Below are positions 20,138 to 30,066 of a DNA stretch of 40,372 nucleotides, in pieces; positions within the stretch are counted from its first letter, which is position 1; every line of letters starts with the position of its first letter. The notes beneath the pieces were generated by a model, which was not told where the DNA came from, did not search any database, and was given only the letters and a program-made list of their open reading frames with translations. The translations under genes and the position numbers were made by a program. Origin of the DNA: Nitratifractor sp. (GTDB lineage Bacteria > Campylobacterota > Campylobacteria > Campylobacterales > Sulfurovaceae); NCBI GenBank assembly GCA_015488995.1, contig WFMQ01000149.1, positions 1 to 40,372 on the forward strand. The letters run 5' to 3'.

Positions 20138-22409
20138 CATCGTTCCCTGTCGTTTCAAATTTCAGGTGGGCAAATCGATAAGAGGATAGCGCAAAAGCAC
20201 TTAATCCCCTGTCCCAAGTGGGGTGAATCGCCACGGTACCTTTGAGCGTCGTATCGATATGAAACACACGTTCATACGAGACGCCATCCTGCTCAAATCG
20301 GATGGTTTGCCCCTCAGCGATCTTTGCCGCCGCTGCAAACTGCGCCGATCCTTTGAGGCATCCCTTTTCGGGCTCCCGCATGCTTCGCGCGGTGAAGGGC
20401 GAGAAAGCATTGCCCTCATTGCACCGATAGATCAGCACCCCGTCGTAGGTGGGCAAATCATCTGGCTCCGTGTAGGTTTCATTGGCCGGACACGCGTGAG
20501 CCTCAAGGAGATACCCCCGATACTCTGTACCTATGGCATCGAAGTAATCGGGCAAATCATCGAAGGCAACCGCCTTGAACCCTGCCTCCGCAGGGAGGTT
20601 TGGCGTCTGATCAATCGTATAGCGACTGCCGATCCCAAAGGCATGGAGCAGTTCGTTGAGGGTGTAGCCACCATACGGAAGTGCCGGATGGGTCGGCACC
20701 ACCCGCTGATCGACGGTGACCAACGTCCCCTCCTGCTGGTTGAGGGCCGGCATGTCGAGGTCTCCCTCCCCCAGAGCCGAGAGGACGAAGTCCCCTGGAG
20801 CATTGTAGCCGACGGTGTACCTTTCGGCACCCTCACTGAGGGTACATATCTCGGCGACCCCCCGTGCGTTGGTCGCGGGAGGGACGATCAGCACGTTGAA
20901 GTCTCCGTATTTCTCAATCGCAGCGATCCAGCGGGCGATGCTCTCAGACTCGGGGTGCGTGTAGAGATCCGCACCGACGATGAGGGTAAACCCTTGTTTT
21001 TTCCACAACGACAGTGCCAGTGCCTCAAGCTCCTCTTCGCCCACATTGCTCTCCGCACTCAGGTTGCCGATGTCCAGCTCGTCAAGTGTCGATTGCAATG
21101 CTTCGGGAAGGGCTTTGCCGTGCAACAATGTGGCGGCCAACAAAGCGGCCACCCCCTCTTCGCTCCCCACTTCGTATTTGACAAATTGGGTGACGAGGTT
21201 CTGCATGCGGGCATCTTCCATCGGGTGGAAATACGCGATACGCGCTTGATGGCGTTTGCTTGCCATGGCCATGTGGTATTTGACCATCGGATTGTCGTCG
21301 TAGATACGGGTACCGAGTACCACGATCGCACGGGAGTGTGCCACATCATCCAGCGACGCGCGGTAGAGGGTGGTACCGCTCACCTCTCGATAGGCGCGCA
21401 GGAAACGCTGATACCCATGGGCATCGTCGCAGACCAGTTTGACATCATGGGCAGTACGGAATTGCTCCAGCAGTAGTGCTTCTTCATTGGTGATCGTCGC
21501 TGAAAATCGAAGGGTATCAGCTTGCTTGAGAGCGGCAACGGCGCGATCAAAGGCCGCCGCGTCTTGTGTCGCCTCTTGATTGGCATAGTCAAAGGCAAAA
21601 CGCCCTGCCCCGCACAGTGAGCTGAACTCCGATTCATTGGTCACACGATAGATCTTCTCCTGTGCCGTGTCAATGCTCTCATGCTTCACTTCATAATAGA
21701 GCTGACATCCGCTCGAACAGTGGGCACAACTGGCCGGAATCCGGTTCATCTCCCAGGCGTTGGCAGAGTACTTGAAATCGGTACTCACCAACGCACCCAC
21801 CGGGCAGACCGCCATGCACTCACCGCACTCGGCACATTGCTGGTCGAGCTTGGCGTTGATGATGGTTGATTTGTATCCGCCGACGCTGATCTGGAGGGCT
21901 TCGTCTCCGACCACTTCGTTGCAGACGTGGACACATTTTTCACAGAGGATACAGAGTGCGGGATCGTAGGAGATAAATCCCCAGTCCTGCACCGGGCGAT
22001 GCTGATCGCGTGCTGTAAAGGTCTGTTCGTCCACGCCAAATTCTACCGTTTTGCCTTGCAGGTCACACTCGCCACTCTTGTCACACACTCCGCACTCGAG
22101 GGGGTGGTTGACATCGTAAAGCTTGGTGATGTTCTGCCGCTCGCGATAGAGATCATCTGAGTGGGTGGTGATGACCGCACCGTCCACCGCTTTCTCCTGG
22201 CAGGAGAGGATCATCCCTTCGACGTTTTCGACTTCGACCACACACATCCGACAGGAAGCGATGGGCTCGACTTTGGAGAGGTAGCACATGGTGGGGATGT
22301 AGATGTCGTTGGCACGTGCGACTTGGAGGATCGTTTGCCCCCATTCGCCTCGGCACACCTGACCATCGATCGTGACGGTAATGGTTTTATTGGGTTCACG
22401 TACACTCAT
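20130..22409 (-). CDS. NADH-quinone oxidoreductase subunit G, paralogue 2
   Basis: Start set at MSVREPNKTITVTIDG; same ligand motifs as paralogue 1 (HPLECGVCDKSGEC, CILCEKCVHVC, CAECGECMAVCPVGAL, CAHCSSGC...C). Confidence 0.92.
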   Translation of the reverse strand: MSVREPNKTITVTIDGQVCRGEWGQTILQVARANDIYIPTMCYLSKVEPIASCRMCVVEVENVEGMILSCQEKAVDGAVITTHSDDLYRERQNITKLYDVNHPLECGVCDKSGECDLQGKTVEFGVDEQTFTARDQHRPVQDWGFISYDPALCILCEKCVHVCNEVVGDEALQISVGGYKSTIINAKLDQQCAECGECMAVCPVGALVSTDFKYSANAWEMNRIPASCAHCSSGCQLYYEVKHESIDTAQEKIYRVTNESEFSSLCGAGRFAFDYANQEATQDAAAFDRAVAALKQADTLRFSATITNEEALLLEQFRTAHDVKLVCDDAHGYQRFLRAYREVSGTTLYRASLDDVAHSRAIVVLGTRIYDDNPMVKYHMAMASKRHQARIAYFHPMEDARMQNLVTQFVKYEVGSEEGVAALLAATLLHGKALPEALQSTLDELDIGNLSAESNVGEEELEALALSLWKKQGFTLIVGADLYTHPESESIARWIAAIEKYGDFNVLIVPPATNARGVAEICTLSEGAERYTVGYNAPGDFVLSALGEGDLDMPALNQQEGTLVTVDQRVVPTHPALPYGGYTLNELLHAFGIGSRYTIDQTPNLPAEAGFKAVAFDDLPDYFDAIGTEYRGYLLEAHACPANETYTEPDDLPTYDGVLIYRCNEGNAFSPFTARSMREPEKGCLKGSAQFAAAAKIAEGQTIRFEQDGVSYERVFHIDTTLKGTVAIHPTWDRGLSAFALSSYRFAHLKFETTGNDDE

Positions 22410-22410
22410 A

Positions 22411-24420
22411 TCACACCACCACCATCGAAATATAATAACAACGCATGCAGCGCTCCGCTTCGGCAATCGCCTCTTCCCCGGTGAAACCGAGATTGACCTC
22501 TTTGCTGTTGGTCTTGCGTTCATCGGTCTCGAGTTTCTCGCTCACTTGACGCGGGAGACCCGGCATCCACCCAGTGATTGTTTCGTTTTTGTCGTACACT
22601 TTGAGCTTCTGGAGGTGATCCTCCATGATCTCTTCATCGGCGAGGCTCACTTCTCCGTCGTAGATATAGCGACTGATGACCGAGGCGGCTCGCTTGGCCT
22701 GACCGACCGCATTGACGATGGTCATTGGGCCATACTCACAGTCTCCCGCTCCGAACAGACCGGGACGGGAGGTCATGTAGTCCTTGCCGTTGGTCAGGAT
22801 GGTGTTCCAGCTGGTGAGCTTGACATCCCACTCCTCGGGGAGCAACTGCAAATCCGCAGCCTGCGAAACAGCGGGGATCAAAAAGTCGGTTTCGATCTCG
22901 AAGTCCCCATCTTCGATCTTGACCAGCTGAGGCCGACCGCCATCCGGGTCGGGAACCAGTTCAAATTTGTTAACTTTGAGGCGTTTAAGTACATCATTTT
23001 CATCTACGATCTTTTCGACGGCGGAGTGGAAGATAAATTCCACCCCTTCTTCGACCGCTTCGTGGTACTCCTCGTACGTTGTGTTGCGAATGATGGTTTT
23101 TTCATCCCGACGGTAGAGCATGACGACTTTCTTGGCGCCTTCACGGACGGCGCAGCGGACGACGTCCATGGAGGTAAATCCTCCCCCGACGCAGACAACG
23201 GTCTTGTCTTTGAGATCCTCCGATGCAGAAGAGCCGATACGATACTTGGTCCAAAGGTTGACTTTGTCAAGCATATCAATCGCCCCCCAGTACCCTTGGA
23301 TCTCTGAGCGTTCATTGTCTGCGCGTACTTTCTTGGAGAGGCGCGTACCAAAAGCCAGCAACGTGGCATCGTATTCGGCATCGATCTCCTTGAGGCGTTC
23401 GGCATCCACCCGATGGTTGGTGTGCACGGTGACGGCCTCCATGGAGGTGACCAATTCGATGTCTTGGTTGTACTTCTCGATCGGCATGCGGTATTGGGGG
23501 ACTCCCACGGCGACTTCCCCGCCCAGTACAGGCAATTCTTCGAAGATGTCAACCTTGATCCCCTCAAGTGCCAGGTAGTATGCGGCGGTCAATCCAGCAG
23601 GTCCCGCACCAATGATGGCTACTTTTTTCCCATCATTGCGCAGTGGCTTGGGCTCCATAGGGTGGAGATACCCCAACCCATGATCAGTCTCATAATCGGC
23701 ACCGAGACGCTTGAGCTCCATGATGGAGATGGGCTCATCGAGATTGGTGCGCCGGCATGCTGTCTCACAGGGATGGGGGCACACACGCCCACAGGTATGT
23801 GCCAGCGGCATCGTCTGACGGGTCGCCTGAAGCGAATCGGCAAACTGCATGTCCCGCACCCCTTCGATGTACGCCGGGATATCGACGTGGGAGGGGCAGG
23901 CATCGGTGCAGGGAGCCGTCACTTTGGCGATGTAGGTTGTATCCGCCTCGTAGTGGATGGACGGTTTCTGCTCGAGGATGCACGTGTCAAACTGCTCTTT
24001 GTAGTGATCCATCAGATCGAGGATGGGCTTGGGGACGGTACGTCCAATCTCGCACTTGGAGGTGAGCATCATGGTCTGGCTCACTTCCCGTAAGTGTTCG
24101 ATGTCTTCAAATGCCCCTTCCCCCCGGGCGATTTTGTCCAACAAGTCGTAGAGTATCCGTCCGCCCCAGCGCCCCGGTGCACACCGTCCGCATGCCTCAG
24201 AATATTTCTGATACTGTGACGCATATTCGGTCGCCAGACGCACGGCATCGATCTCCTCTTCGAAGATCGCGACACCGTCCCAACCGACAAACGCTTTGGA
24301 TCGGGTATCGGCGGTATACTCTTCGGGCAATTTGTAAGCCGATTCAACACACGCCTCGGGATCTTTGCCCCGGTTGTCGATCTGCTCACCGCGCCACGTC
24401 GAGAAAACCACGTGACTCAT
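22411..24420 (-). CDS. NuoF C-terminal fragment fused to a GltD-like FAD/NAD(P) oxidoreductase
   Basis: 669 aa; N-terminal EACGRCAPGRWGGRILYDLLDKIARGEG resembles the NuoF N3 region; then CTDACPSHVDIPAYI...CGRVCPHPCETAC, VAIIGAGPAGLTAAYYL (FAD), VVCVGGGFTSMDVVRCAVREGAKKVVMLYRRDE (NAD(P)). Confidence 0.88.
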   Translation of the reverse strand: MSHVVFSTWRGEQIDNRGKDPEACVESAYKLPEEYTADTRSKAFVGWDGVAIFEEEIDAVRLATEYASQYQKYSEACGRCAPGRWGGRILYDLLDKIARGEGAFEDIEHLREVSQTMMLTSKCEIGRTVPKPILDLMDHYKEQFDTCILEQKPSIHYEADTTYIAKVTAPCTDACPSHVDIPAYIEGVRDMQFADSLQATRQTMPLAHTCGRVCPHPCETACRRTNLDEPISIMELKRLGADYETDHGLGYLHPMEPKPLRNDGKKVAIIGAGPAGLTAAYYLALEGIKVDIFEELPVLGGEVAVGVPQYRMPIEKYNQDIELVTSMEAVTVHTNHRVDAERLKEIDAEYDATLLAFGTRLSKKVRADNERSEIQGYWGAIDMLDKVNLWTKYRIGSSASEDLKDKTVVCVGGGFTSMDVVRCAVREGAKKVVMLYRRDEKTIIRNTTYEEYHEAVEEGVEFIFHSAVEKIVDENDVLKRLKVNKFELVPDPDGGRPQLVKIEDGDFEIETDFLIPAVSQAADLQLLPEEWDVKLTSWNTILTNGKDYMTSRPGLFGAGDCEYGPMTIVNAVGQAKRAASVISRYIYDGEVSLADEEIMEDHLQKLKVYDKNETITGWMPGLPRQVSEKLETDERKTNSKEVNLGFTGEEAIAEAERCMRCYYISMVVV

Positions 24421-24653
24421 CAGGTACCCTTTTTCTTGACGACAATCGCCCAGTCCACTTCGTTGAACTTGAGCGAATTCATCAGCGTATGGCCGTGTTC
24501 TTTGACCACGTCAGCACTCGTCTGGATCGCAGAGAAATCTCCCACTTCAAAAAGGAAGATCCCCACCTCTTCGGCACGGAGACCGGTATCGATCAGTTCA
24601 ACCATTCGGTCATAAAAATCATCATGAAGATGGCGCAAATCGTATCGTTTCAT
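24420..24653 (-). CDS. NuoE-replacing small subunit (Campylobacterota-type), no cysteines
   Basis: 77 aa, positioned between nuoD and the NuoF-like gene; 1-bp-scale coupling with the downstream gene; contains no Cys. Confidence 0.8.
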   Translation of the reverse strand: MKRYDLRHLHDDFYDRMVELIDTGLRAEEVGIFLFEVGDFSAIQTSADVVKEHGHTLMNSLKFNEVDWAIVVKKKGT

Positions 24654-24665
24654 CTGGACTCCTTA

Positions 24666-25892
24666 TTAGCGGTCAACTTCGCCAAAGACGATGTTGGTAT
24701 TTCCGATGATGGCAACCACATCCGCAAGGTACGTACCGGGGAGGATGTGTTGCAAAATTCCCGTGTGGAAAAAGCTGGGTGCCCGGATCTTGAGGCGATA
24801 CGCATACGGCTCGCCCTCCGAACGGATAAAGAAGCCCAACTCCCCTTTGGGGGATTCGGTGGGGGCATACACGGTCCCTTTGGGCGGGCGCATCCCCTGA
24901 GTGACGAGGACAAAGTGCTGCATCAGCGCATAGTTCTGTGTCATGATCTCTTCTTTGGGAGCCGAGATGTATTTGGGGTTATGCGCCATGATTTGCGGCT
25001 CGGTTTTACGGTGCATCGGAATGAGCTGGCGGAGGATTTTAACCGATTCCTTCATCTCCTCCATGTAGAGGCGATAGCGGCCGTAGCTGTCGTTGCGGTC
25101 ACTGACAGGGATGTCAAAGTCCAATTCACCGTAGAGTTCGTACGGCTCCTCTTTGCGGACATCGTATTGGATACCTGATCCACGCAGCAGGACACCGGTA
25201 CACCCCCAGCTGAGGGCATCTTCGGGGGTGACGACCCCCACATCCTCGAGACGCATCTTCCAAATACGGTTCTCCGTCAGAAGATCTTCGTAAAGTTTAA
25301 TCTGCTCCGGAAGTTTATCGATATACGTACTGAGCTGCTCCAGCCATCCGGCAGGCAAGTCAAGGGGAACCCCTCCAATCCGTACCGCTGAGTGTGTCAG
25401 ACGCGCCCCACAGTAGTCTTCGACCAAATCCATCGCAAACTCCCGCTCCCGAAAGGCATAGAGGAAGACCGACATCGCCCCCACATCGAGTGCATGGGTC
25501 GCGAGGAAGAAGAGGTGTGACATGATCCGGTTGAGCTCAAGCAACATCGTCCGGATCACTTGCGCCCGACGGGGCACCTCCAACCCGATCAATCGCTCGA
25601 CCGAGAGAGCAAACGCATAGTTGTTGGAGGTCGATGCGATGTAATCAAGACGATCCGTGGTGGGGAGAAATTCATTGTAGATCATATTTTCAGCCATCTT
25701 CTCGACCCCACGGTGGAGGTAACCGATATCGGGATAGGCTTTGACCACTTTCTCTCCATCCAATTCCAACACCAGACGGAGCTGTCCATGTGCCGAGGGG
25801 TGCTGGGGGCCGAAGTTGATCACCATGGTGTTATCATCCCGCTCGAAATTGAGGTTCTCAAAAAACGGTTTCAGTTTGTTAGGCTCTTGCAT
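24666..25892 (-). CDS. nuoD: NADH-quinone oxidoreductase subunit D
   Basis: 408 aa; [35 protein letters not shown]. Confidence 0.97.
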   Translation of the reverse strand: MQEPNKLKPFFENLNFERDDNTMVINFGPQHPSAHGQLRLVLELDGEKVVKAYPDIGYLHRGVEKMAENMIYNEFLPTTDRLDYIASTSNNYAFALSVERLIGLEVPRRAQVIRTMLLELNRIMSHLFFLATHALDVGAMSVFLYAFREREFAMDLVEDYCGARLTHSAVRIGGVPLDLPAGWLEQLSTYIDKLPEQIKLYEDLLTENRIWKMRLEDVGVVTPEDALSWGCTGVLLRGSGIQYDVRKEEPYELYGELDFDIPVSDRNDSYGRYRLYMEEMKESVKILRQLIPMHRKTEPQIMAHNPKYISAPKEEIMTQNYALMQHFVLVTQGMRPPKGTVYAPTESPKGELGFFIRSEGEPYAYRLKIRAPSFFHTGILQHILPGTYLADVVAIIGNTNIVFGEVDR

Positions 25893-25900
25893 AACCCCTC

Positions 25901-26689
25901 CTACTTTCGTGTATCCAGGACTTCAGAGCCCGTGGTGTAGTTGACCAGTATTTGCTTACTGTACTCGATCGGTTGTTCGGTCTCACTCTCGCCATGCTCT
26001 GCACCAAAGGGCACTTCGTACCCCACACGTGAGAACCGCTGAGAATCGTAGCGGTCGATGCGTCCCGGATCTCGGTTTTCCGGCCCGATCACATCGCGAT
26101 GTTCTTTGCCGAAGATTTTATCCACTTCGTACCAAGCCGCATGTTCATCCCCTTGGAGCGGATACGTCTTGCGCAGCGGATACCCCACCCAATCCTCGGG
26201 CATGATGATCCGCTTGAGATAGGGGTGGTTGTTGACGGTGATACCAAACATATCGTACATCTCCCGCTCGGCAAAGTTGGCCATCGCATAGAGGGGGACA
26301 ATGCTCTCGATCGCTTGCCCCTCTTGAATACGGGTGAGGAGGCGGGTGCGTTTGGCTTTTTTGAGATTGAGCATCTGATAGAAGACTTCAAATTCTCCAT
26401 CTTGCGCGAGATAATCGATCGCACTCAGCTCAGAACACATCGCATAATCACACGTGTTTTTGAGCACCTCCAGTGCGGCGATGTTCTCCTCGGGACGGAT
26501 GTGGATCACCAACTGACCCAGCTCTACATAGGCATCAAGCACCTCCACCGCTTCGTTCATCGCCTGGTACACGGCGGCGAAATGGCTCTCCTCCTCAACC
26601 GATTCACGCGGTACGCGAGGGGCCACCCAAAAGCGGTCGGTGTATTTGGCTTTGCCTTGTACATTATCTTTGGGGGTATATTTTCGCAT
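25901..26689 (-). CDS. nuoC: NADH-quinone oxidoreductase subunit C
   Basis: 262 aa; [40 protein letters not shown]. Confidence 0.95.
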   Translation of the reverse strand: MRKYTPKDNVQGKAKYTDRFWVAPRVPRESVEEESHFAAVYQAMNEAVEVLDAYVELGQLVIHIRPEENIAALEVLKNTCDYAMCSELSAIDYLAQDGEFEVFYQMLNLKKAKRTRLLTRIQEGQAIESIVPLYAMANFAEREMYDMFGITVNNHPYLKRIIMPEDWVGYPLRKTYPLQGDEHAAWYEVDKIFGKEHRDVIGPENRDPGRIDRYDSQRFSRVGYEVPFGAEHGESETEQPIEYSKQILVNYTTGSEVLDTRK

Positions 26690-27201
26690 TAGACAAACCT
26701 CTGCTTGGTGTTTTTGTTCATGTTGCCCGATTCGCGGTTGATCTTCTTCTGAAGCATCATCACGGCATATTGCAGTGTCTCAGGGCGGGGAGCACATCCA
26801 GGGAGATAGATGTCCACCGGGACGATCCGATCCACCCCTTGCACCGTGGCATAGGTGTTGAACATTCCGCCGGTGTTGGCGCAGCTTCCCATGGAGATGA
26901 CCCATTTGGGATCGGGCATTTGATCGTAGAGACGCCGGGCAAACTCGGAGTGCTTCTTGCTCAGTGTCCCCGCGAGGATCAACACATCCGACTGACGGGG
27001 CGAGGCACGGAAGATCACCCCCATCCGGTCAAAGTCAAAACGACTCGCACCCGTGGCCATCATTTCGATCGCACAACACGCGAGACCGTAGGTCATCGGC
27101 CAGAGGGAGTTGGCGCGTCCCCAGTTGAGCAGTTTGTCTACCGTGGTCAGCGCCACGGGCAAGCCTCCAGTCGAGGCGTAATTTACTTCATGCTGTGCCA
27201 T
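26689..27201 (-). CDS. nuoB: NADH-quinone oxidoreductase subunit B
   Basis: Start set at [46 protein letters not shown]. Confidence 0.96.
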   Translation of the reverse strand: MAQHEVNYASTGGLPVALTTVDKLLNWGRANSLWPMTYGLACCAIEMMATGASRFDFDRMGVIFRASPRQSDVLILAGTLSKKHSEFARRLYDQMPDPKWVISMGSCANTGGMFNTYATVQGVDRIVPVDIYLPGCAPRPETLQYAVMMLQKKINRESGNMNKNTKQRFV

Positions 27202-27572
27202 TCGAGGGCTCCTTTCTTCCAAGCGTAAATAAATCCAATGGTAAGGAGGACAATAAAAAGAATCATCTCCGCAAAACCGAACCAACCGAGGAGTTTGAAA
27301 TCGATCGCCCACGGAAACATGAAGATAATTTCCACATCAAACAGAATGAACAGCAGTGCCAATAAATAGAATTGCACCGAAATAGTGTTGGGCTGCTTGT
27401 TGGGCAGCGGCCCACACTCATAGATCGACATTTTGAGGCGTTCGGTGTCGAGGCGGGAGAGCCTCCGACTCACCAATCGTGCCAGAAACAGCGTCGCAGG
27501 AAACGCGATCCCTGTCAAAGCGAGCAAGACAAACACACCAAAGTAGGGATGATTGGTCAAAGCATGCGTCAT
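27183..27572 (-). CDS. nuoA: NADH-quinone oxidoreductase subunit A
   Basis: 129 aa; [39 protein letters not shown]. Confidence 0.95.
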   Translation of the reverse strand: MTHALTNHPYFGVFVLLALTGIAFPATLFLARLVSRRLSRLDTERLKMSIYECGPLPNKQPNTISVQFYLLALLFILFDVEIIFMFPWAIDFKLLGWFGFAEMILFIVLLTIGFIYAWKKGALEWHSMK

Positions 27573-27616
27573 AAATAACCCCTTTCGTTTTCTGTAGTCA
27601 CATAGAAATGAATGCT

Positions 27617-27622
27617 CTTATA
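27617..27622 (-). promoter_or_regulatory. Candidate -10 element (TATAAG) for the nuo operon
   Basis: Lies 45 nt upstream of nuoA in the only intergenic gap ahead of the operon; no clear -35. Confidence 0.35.
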
Positions 27623-27711
27623 GTAACAGAAAGAGTTTTAATCGCCATTAATTTGCCATGAAGCCCCGGGAAGTATCGGTAGAGATGTAACGGAAAGGAA
27701 CAAGCGGGGAG

Positions 27712-28947
27712 TTATCCCTCCGGCAAACCAATCGAAAAGACATTGTCGCCCGTAGACGCATCGTACCGATACCGAAAATCGCAGCCGAGTTTCTGCGTGA
27801 TATTATAGACGATGTAGAGTCCCAAGCCAAAGCCATGACTCCGCTTCTCCTCTTGAGAAAAAGGCTCAATGTAAAAATCAAAATCCTCTTTGAGGGGGTC
27901 GCCCTTGGAACGAATCTCAAGGGTATTCCCCTCTCCGACCAACGTGACATGCGTGTCGGAGCTGTATTTGATGCCATTATCCATGAGGTTTTTGAGTGCG
28001 AGTGCGAGGAGCTTGGTGTCGGTATGAATCGGGCGATCCTCTATGCGAATGGTGTACCGATTGGGGTCAGTCAGGAGGATTTTTTCGGTTCGCTGCACGA
28101 CATCGTAGAGGAACACATCCTCCAGTGTCGGCTGGAAATTGTGCATGGTGATCCGCTCGACATCGGCCAAATCGGAGATGAGTTCATTCATCCGCTCAAA
28201 TGCCTTGATGAGAAAACCCCGGCTCATCTCATCATCAATAGTCTCGGCGATGATGCGCCCCTTGGTAATGGGGGTTTTCAGCTCATGCATGATGTTGCGC
28301 ATGAAGAGGTTTTTTGAGCTCATCAGCTGATGGATATGACCAATCGCCCGATCAAAACTCTGGGCAATCTTCCCAATCTCGTCGTGACTGTCGTAATCGA
28401 TCTTGACATCGAGATCCCCCTCGGCAAACTGCTCGATTTGCTTGTGGAGTTTTTTGAGTGGGTAGAGTTTTTTGAGCACCATGTAGTACAGCGCCAGCAA
28501 AAGCAAAAACAGGACGGTTCCTACCACGGTCACGATTTCGGTCGTCCGTTTGTTGGCCCGGTTGTCGACCAGCATCATCCGGTAGCCTGGCATATCGACG
28601 TAAATATAGTATCGACTCTTCCCCACTTTGAATATCCGCACATCCGGTGCGGCTGGGTCGCCAACGAAGAGCAAAGTCTTCCCCGTCTTTTGCACCTCTT
28701 TCCCGATCCGATCTGCTGAGATTTTCCGCAACGCAAAATCATGAAAAAATTTCTGGATTTTTTTCTCTGGAGGGGAGAGGCGCAGGTTGTATGCCAGGGT
28801 TTCGGCGATAAATTTGTACCGCTCGATATCCTGTATGCGGCTCTTCTCTTGACTCGTGGTCATAAAATAATACAATGTCGCACTCAAAATCGCCAACGCC
28901 ACCGTAAACAGTGTATGGATAAACGTCGTAACTGAGAGATGCTTCAC
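27712..28947 (-). CDS. ArsS-like sensor histidine kinase
   Basis: 411 aa; two TM segments, HAMP-like region, H-box MHELKTPITKGR, N-box LKNLMDNGIKYS, G-box HGFGLGLYIV. Confidence 0.92.
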   Translation of the reverse strand: MKHLSVTTFIHTLFTVALAILSATLYYFMTTSQEKSRIQDIERYKFIAETLAYNLRLSPPEKKIQKFFHDFALRKISADRIGKEVQKTGKTLLFVGDPAAPDVRIFKVGKSRYYIYVDMPGYRMMLVDNRANKRTTEIVTVVGTVLFLLLLALYYMVLKKLYPLKKLHKQIEQFAEGDLDVKIDYDSHDEIGKIAQSFDRAIGHIHQLMSSKNLFMRNIMHELKTPITKGRIIAETIDDEMSRGFLIKAFERMNELISDLADVERITMHNFQPTLEDVFLYDVVQRTEKILLTDPNRYTIRIEDRPIHTDTKLLALALKNLMDNGIKYSSDTHVTLVGEGNTLEIRSKGDPLKEDFDFYIEPFSQEEKRSHGFGLGLYIVYNITQKLGCDFRYRYDASTGDNVFSIGLPEG

Positions 28948-28955
28948 GTCAGAGC

Positions 28956-29636
28956 CTATACGCGATCGGTCAAGAGATACCCCACACCCCGTACCGGTTT
29001 GATGTAAACATGATCGGGATCGGTTTGGGCGATTTTGTGTCGAATACGGCTGATGATCACATCAATGTTTTTGATGGAGCTCTCATCGTCGATGTGCTCA
29101 CTCTCATACAGAAGTTGCTCACGAGAGACTGAGCCATTCTTCTGCTGTATCAGCACCGAAAGGACATCAAACTCGGCAGCGGTCAAGTCCAAAGGTTGCC
29201 CACGAAACTGAATCACCCTCCCTTTGGTATCCAGTGAAAAGATCGCTTCCTCTTCAGATGCCTTCCCCTCCTGTTGTGCACCGGTACGGCGCAAAATCGT
29301 CTTGATCCGGGTCACCAATTCGCGCGGGTCGTATGGCTTGGGCATGTAGTCATCGGCTCCGCGCTCCAGACCGATCACTTTGTCGGTGATGTCATCCCGT
29401 GCCGAAGAGATGATGATCGGGACATTCGATTCGGCACGGATCTTCTCAATCACCTCCAGCCCATCCATCCCTGGCAACGTCAGGTCGAGGATCACGAGAT
29501 CCACGTCATTCTGGGTCAGCATCGAGAGGCCGAGGTACGGATCTTCGGCACTGATCACCTCCATGTCGTATTTCTCGAGATAGCTGGTCAGGATCATCGA
29601 CAATTCGGGATCGTCTTCGATAATCAATATCTTCAT
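28956..29636 (-). CDS. OmpR/ArsR-like response regulator
   Basis: MKILIIEDDPELS receiver, LDLTLPGMDG, winged-helix C-terminus VDVIISRIRHKI...VRGVGYLL. Confidence 0.92.
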   Translation of the reverse strand: MKILIIEDDPELSMILTSYLEKYDMEVISAEDPYLGLSMLTQNDVDLVILDLTLPGMDGLEVIEKIRAESNVPIIISSARDDITDKVIGLERGADDYMPKPYDPRELVTRIKTILRRTGAQQEGKASEEEAIFSLDTKGRVIQFRGQPLDLTAAEFDVLSVLIQQKNGSVSREQLLYESEHIDDESSIKNIDVIISRIRHKIAQTDPDHVYIKPVRGVGYLLTDRV

Positions 29637-29703
29637 CGGTAGGCTCCACAATCTTTTGATGTATCATACCATGGATAGCATAACAATGGTATAATACGCT
29701 TAT

Positions 29704-29820
29704 GGGCACCCCTAAAAATGTTTTTTGCCCGATACTCTGGCAGTCGCAAACGCAAGCGCCCATTTCATGGGTTGAGTGCTCCTTTGTCGCATCGGACAAA
29801 AAACATTTTTTGAGGTGCCC
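29704..29820. mobile_element. MITE-like 117-bp element with 30-bp imperfect terminal inverted repeats, flanked by a TTAT direct repeat
   Basis: Left arm 29704-29733 and reverse complement of right arm 29791-29820 match at 27/30; TTAT at 29700-29703 and 29821-29824. Confidence 0.6.
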
Positions 29821-29847
29821 TTATCCATTTGCAAAGGGGTCTATCGG

Positions 29848-30066
29848 ATGCAGTATAAAGTAGTCATCTACCAAGAGGGGATGCTCGGCTCCCTGCTTCT
29901 GGGGCAATCCAAGGTCAACCCCGTCCGCTTCACCGAATTTCTCAATGCCAACGCCGCCGAAGGGTGGGAGGTGGTCACGATGGAAAAAGACATACGCCGT
30001 ATGCTCCTGTTTTGGAAGCGTGAAGGGTACATCGTCATCCTCAAAAAAGAAAGGAACCGTCCATGA
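29848..30066 (+). CDS. DUF4177-like small protein
   Basis: Start set at MQYKVVIYQEG; LNANAAEGWEVVTME...YIVILKK pattern. Confidence 0.8.
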   Translation: MQYKVVIYQEGMLGSLLLGQSKVNPVRFTEFLNANAAEGWEVVTMEKDIRRMLLFWKREGYIVILKKERNRP

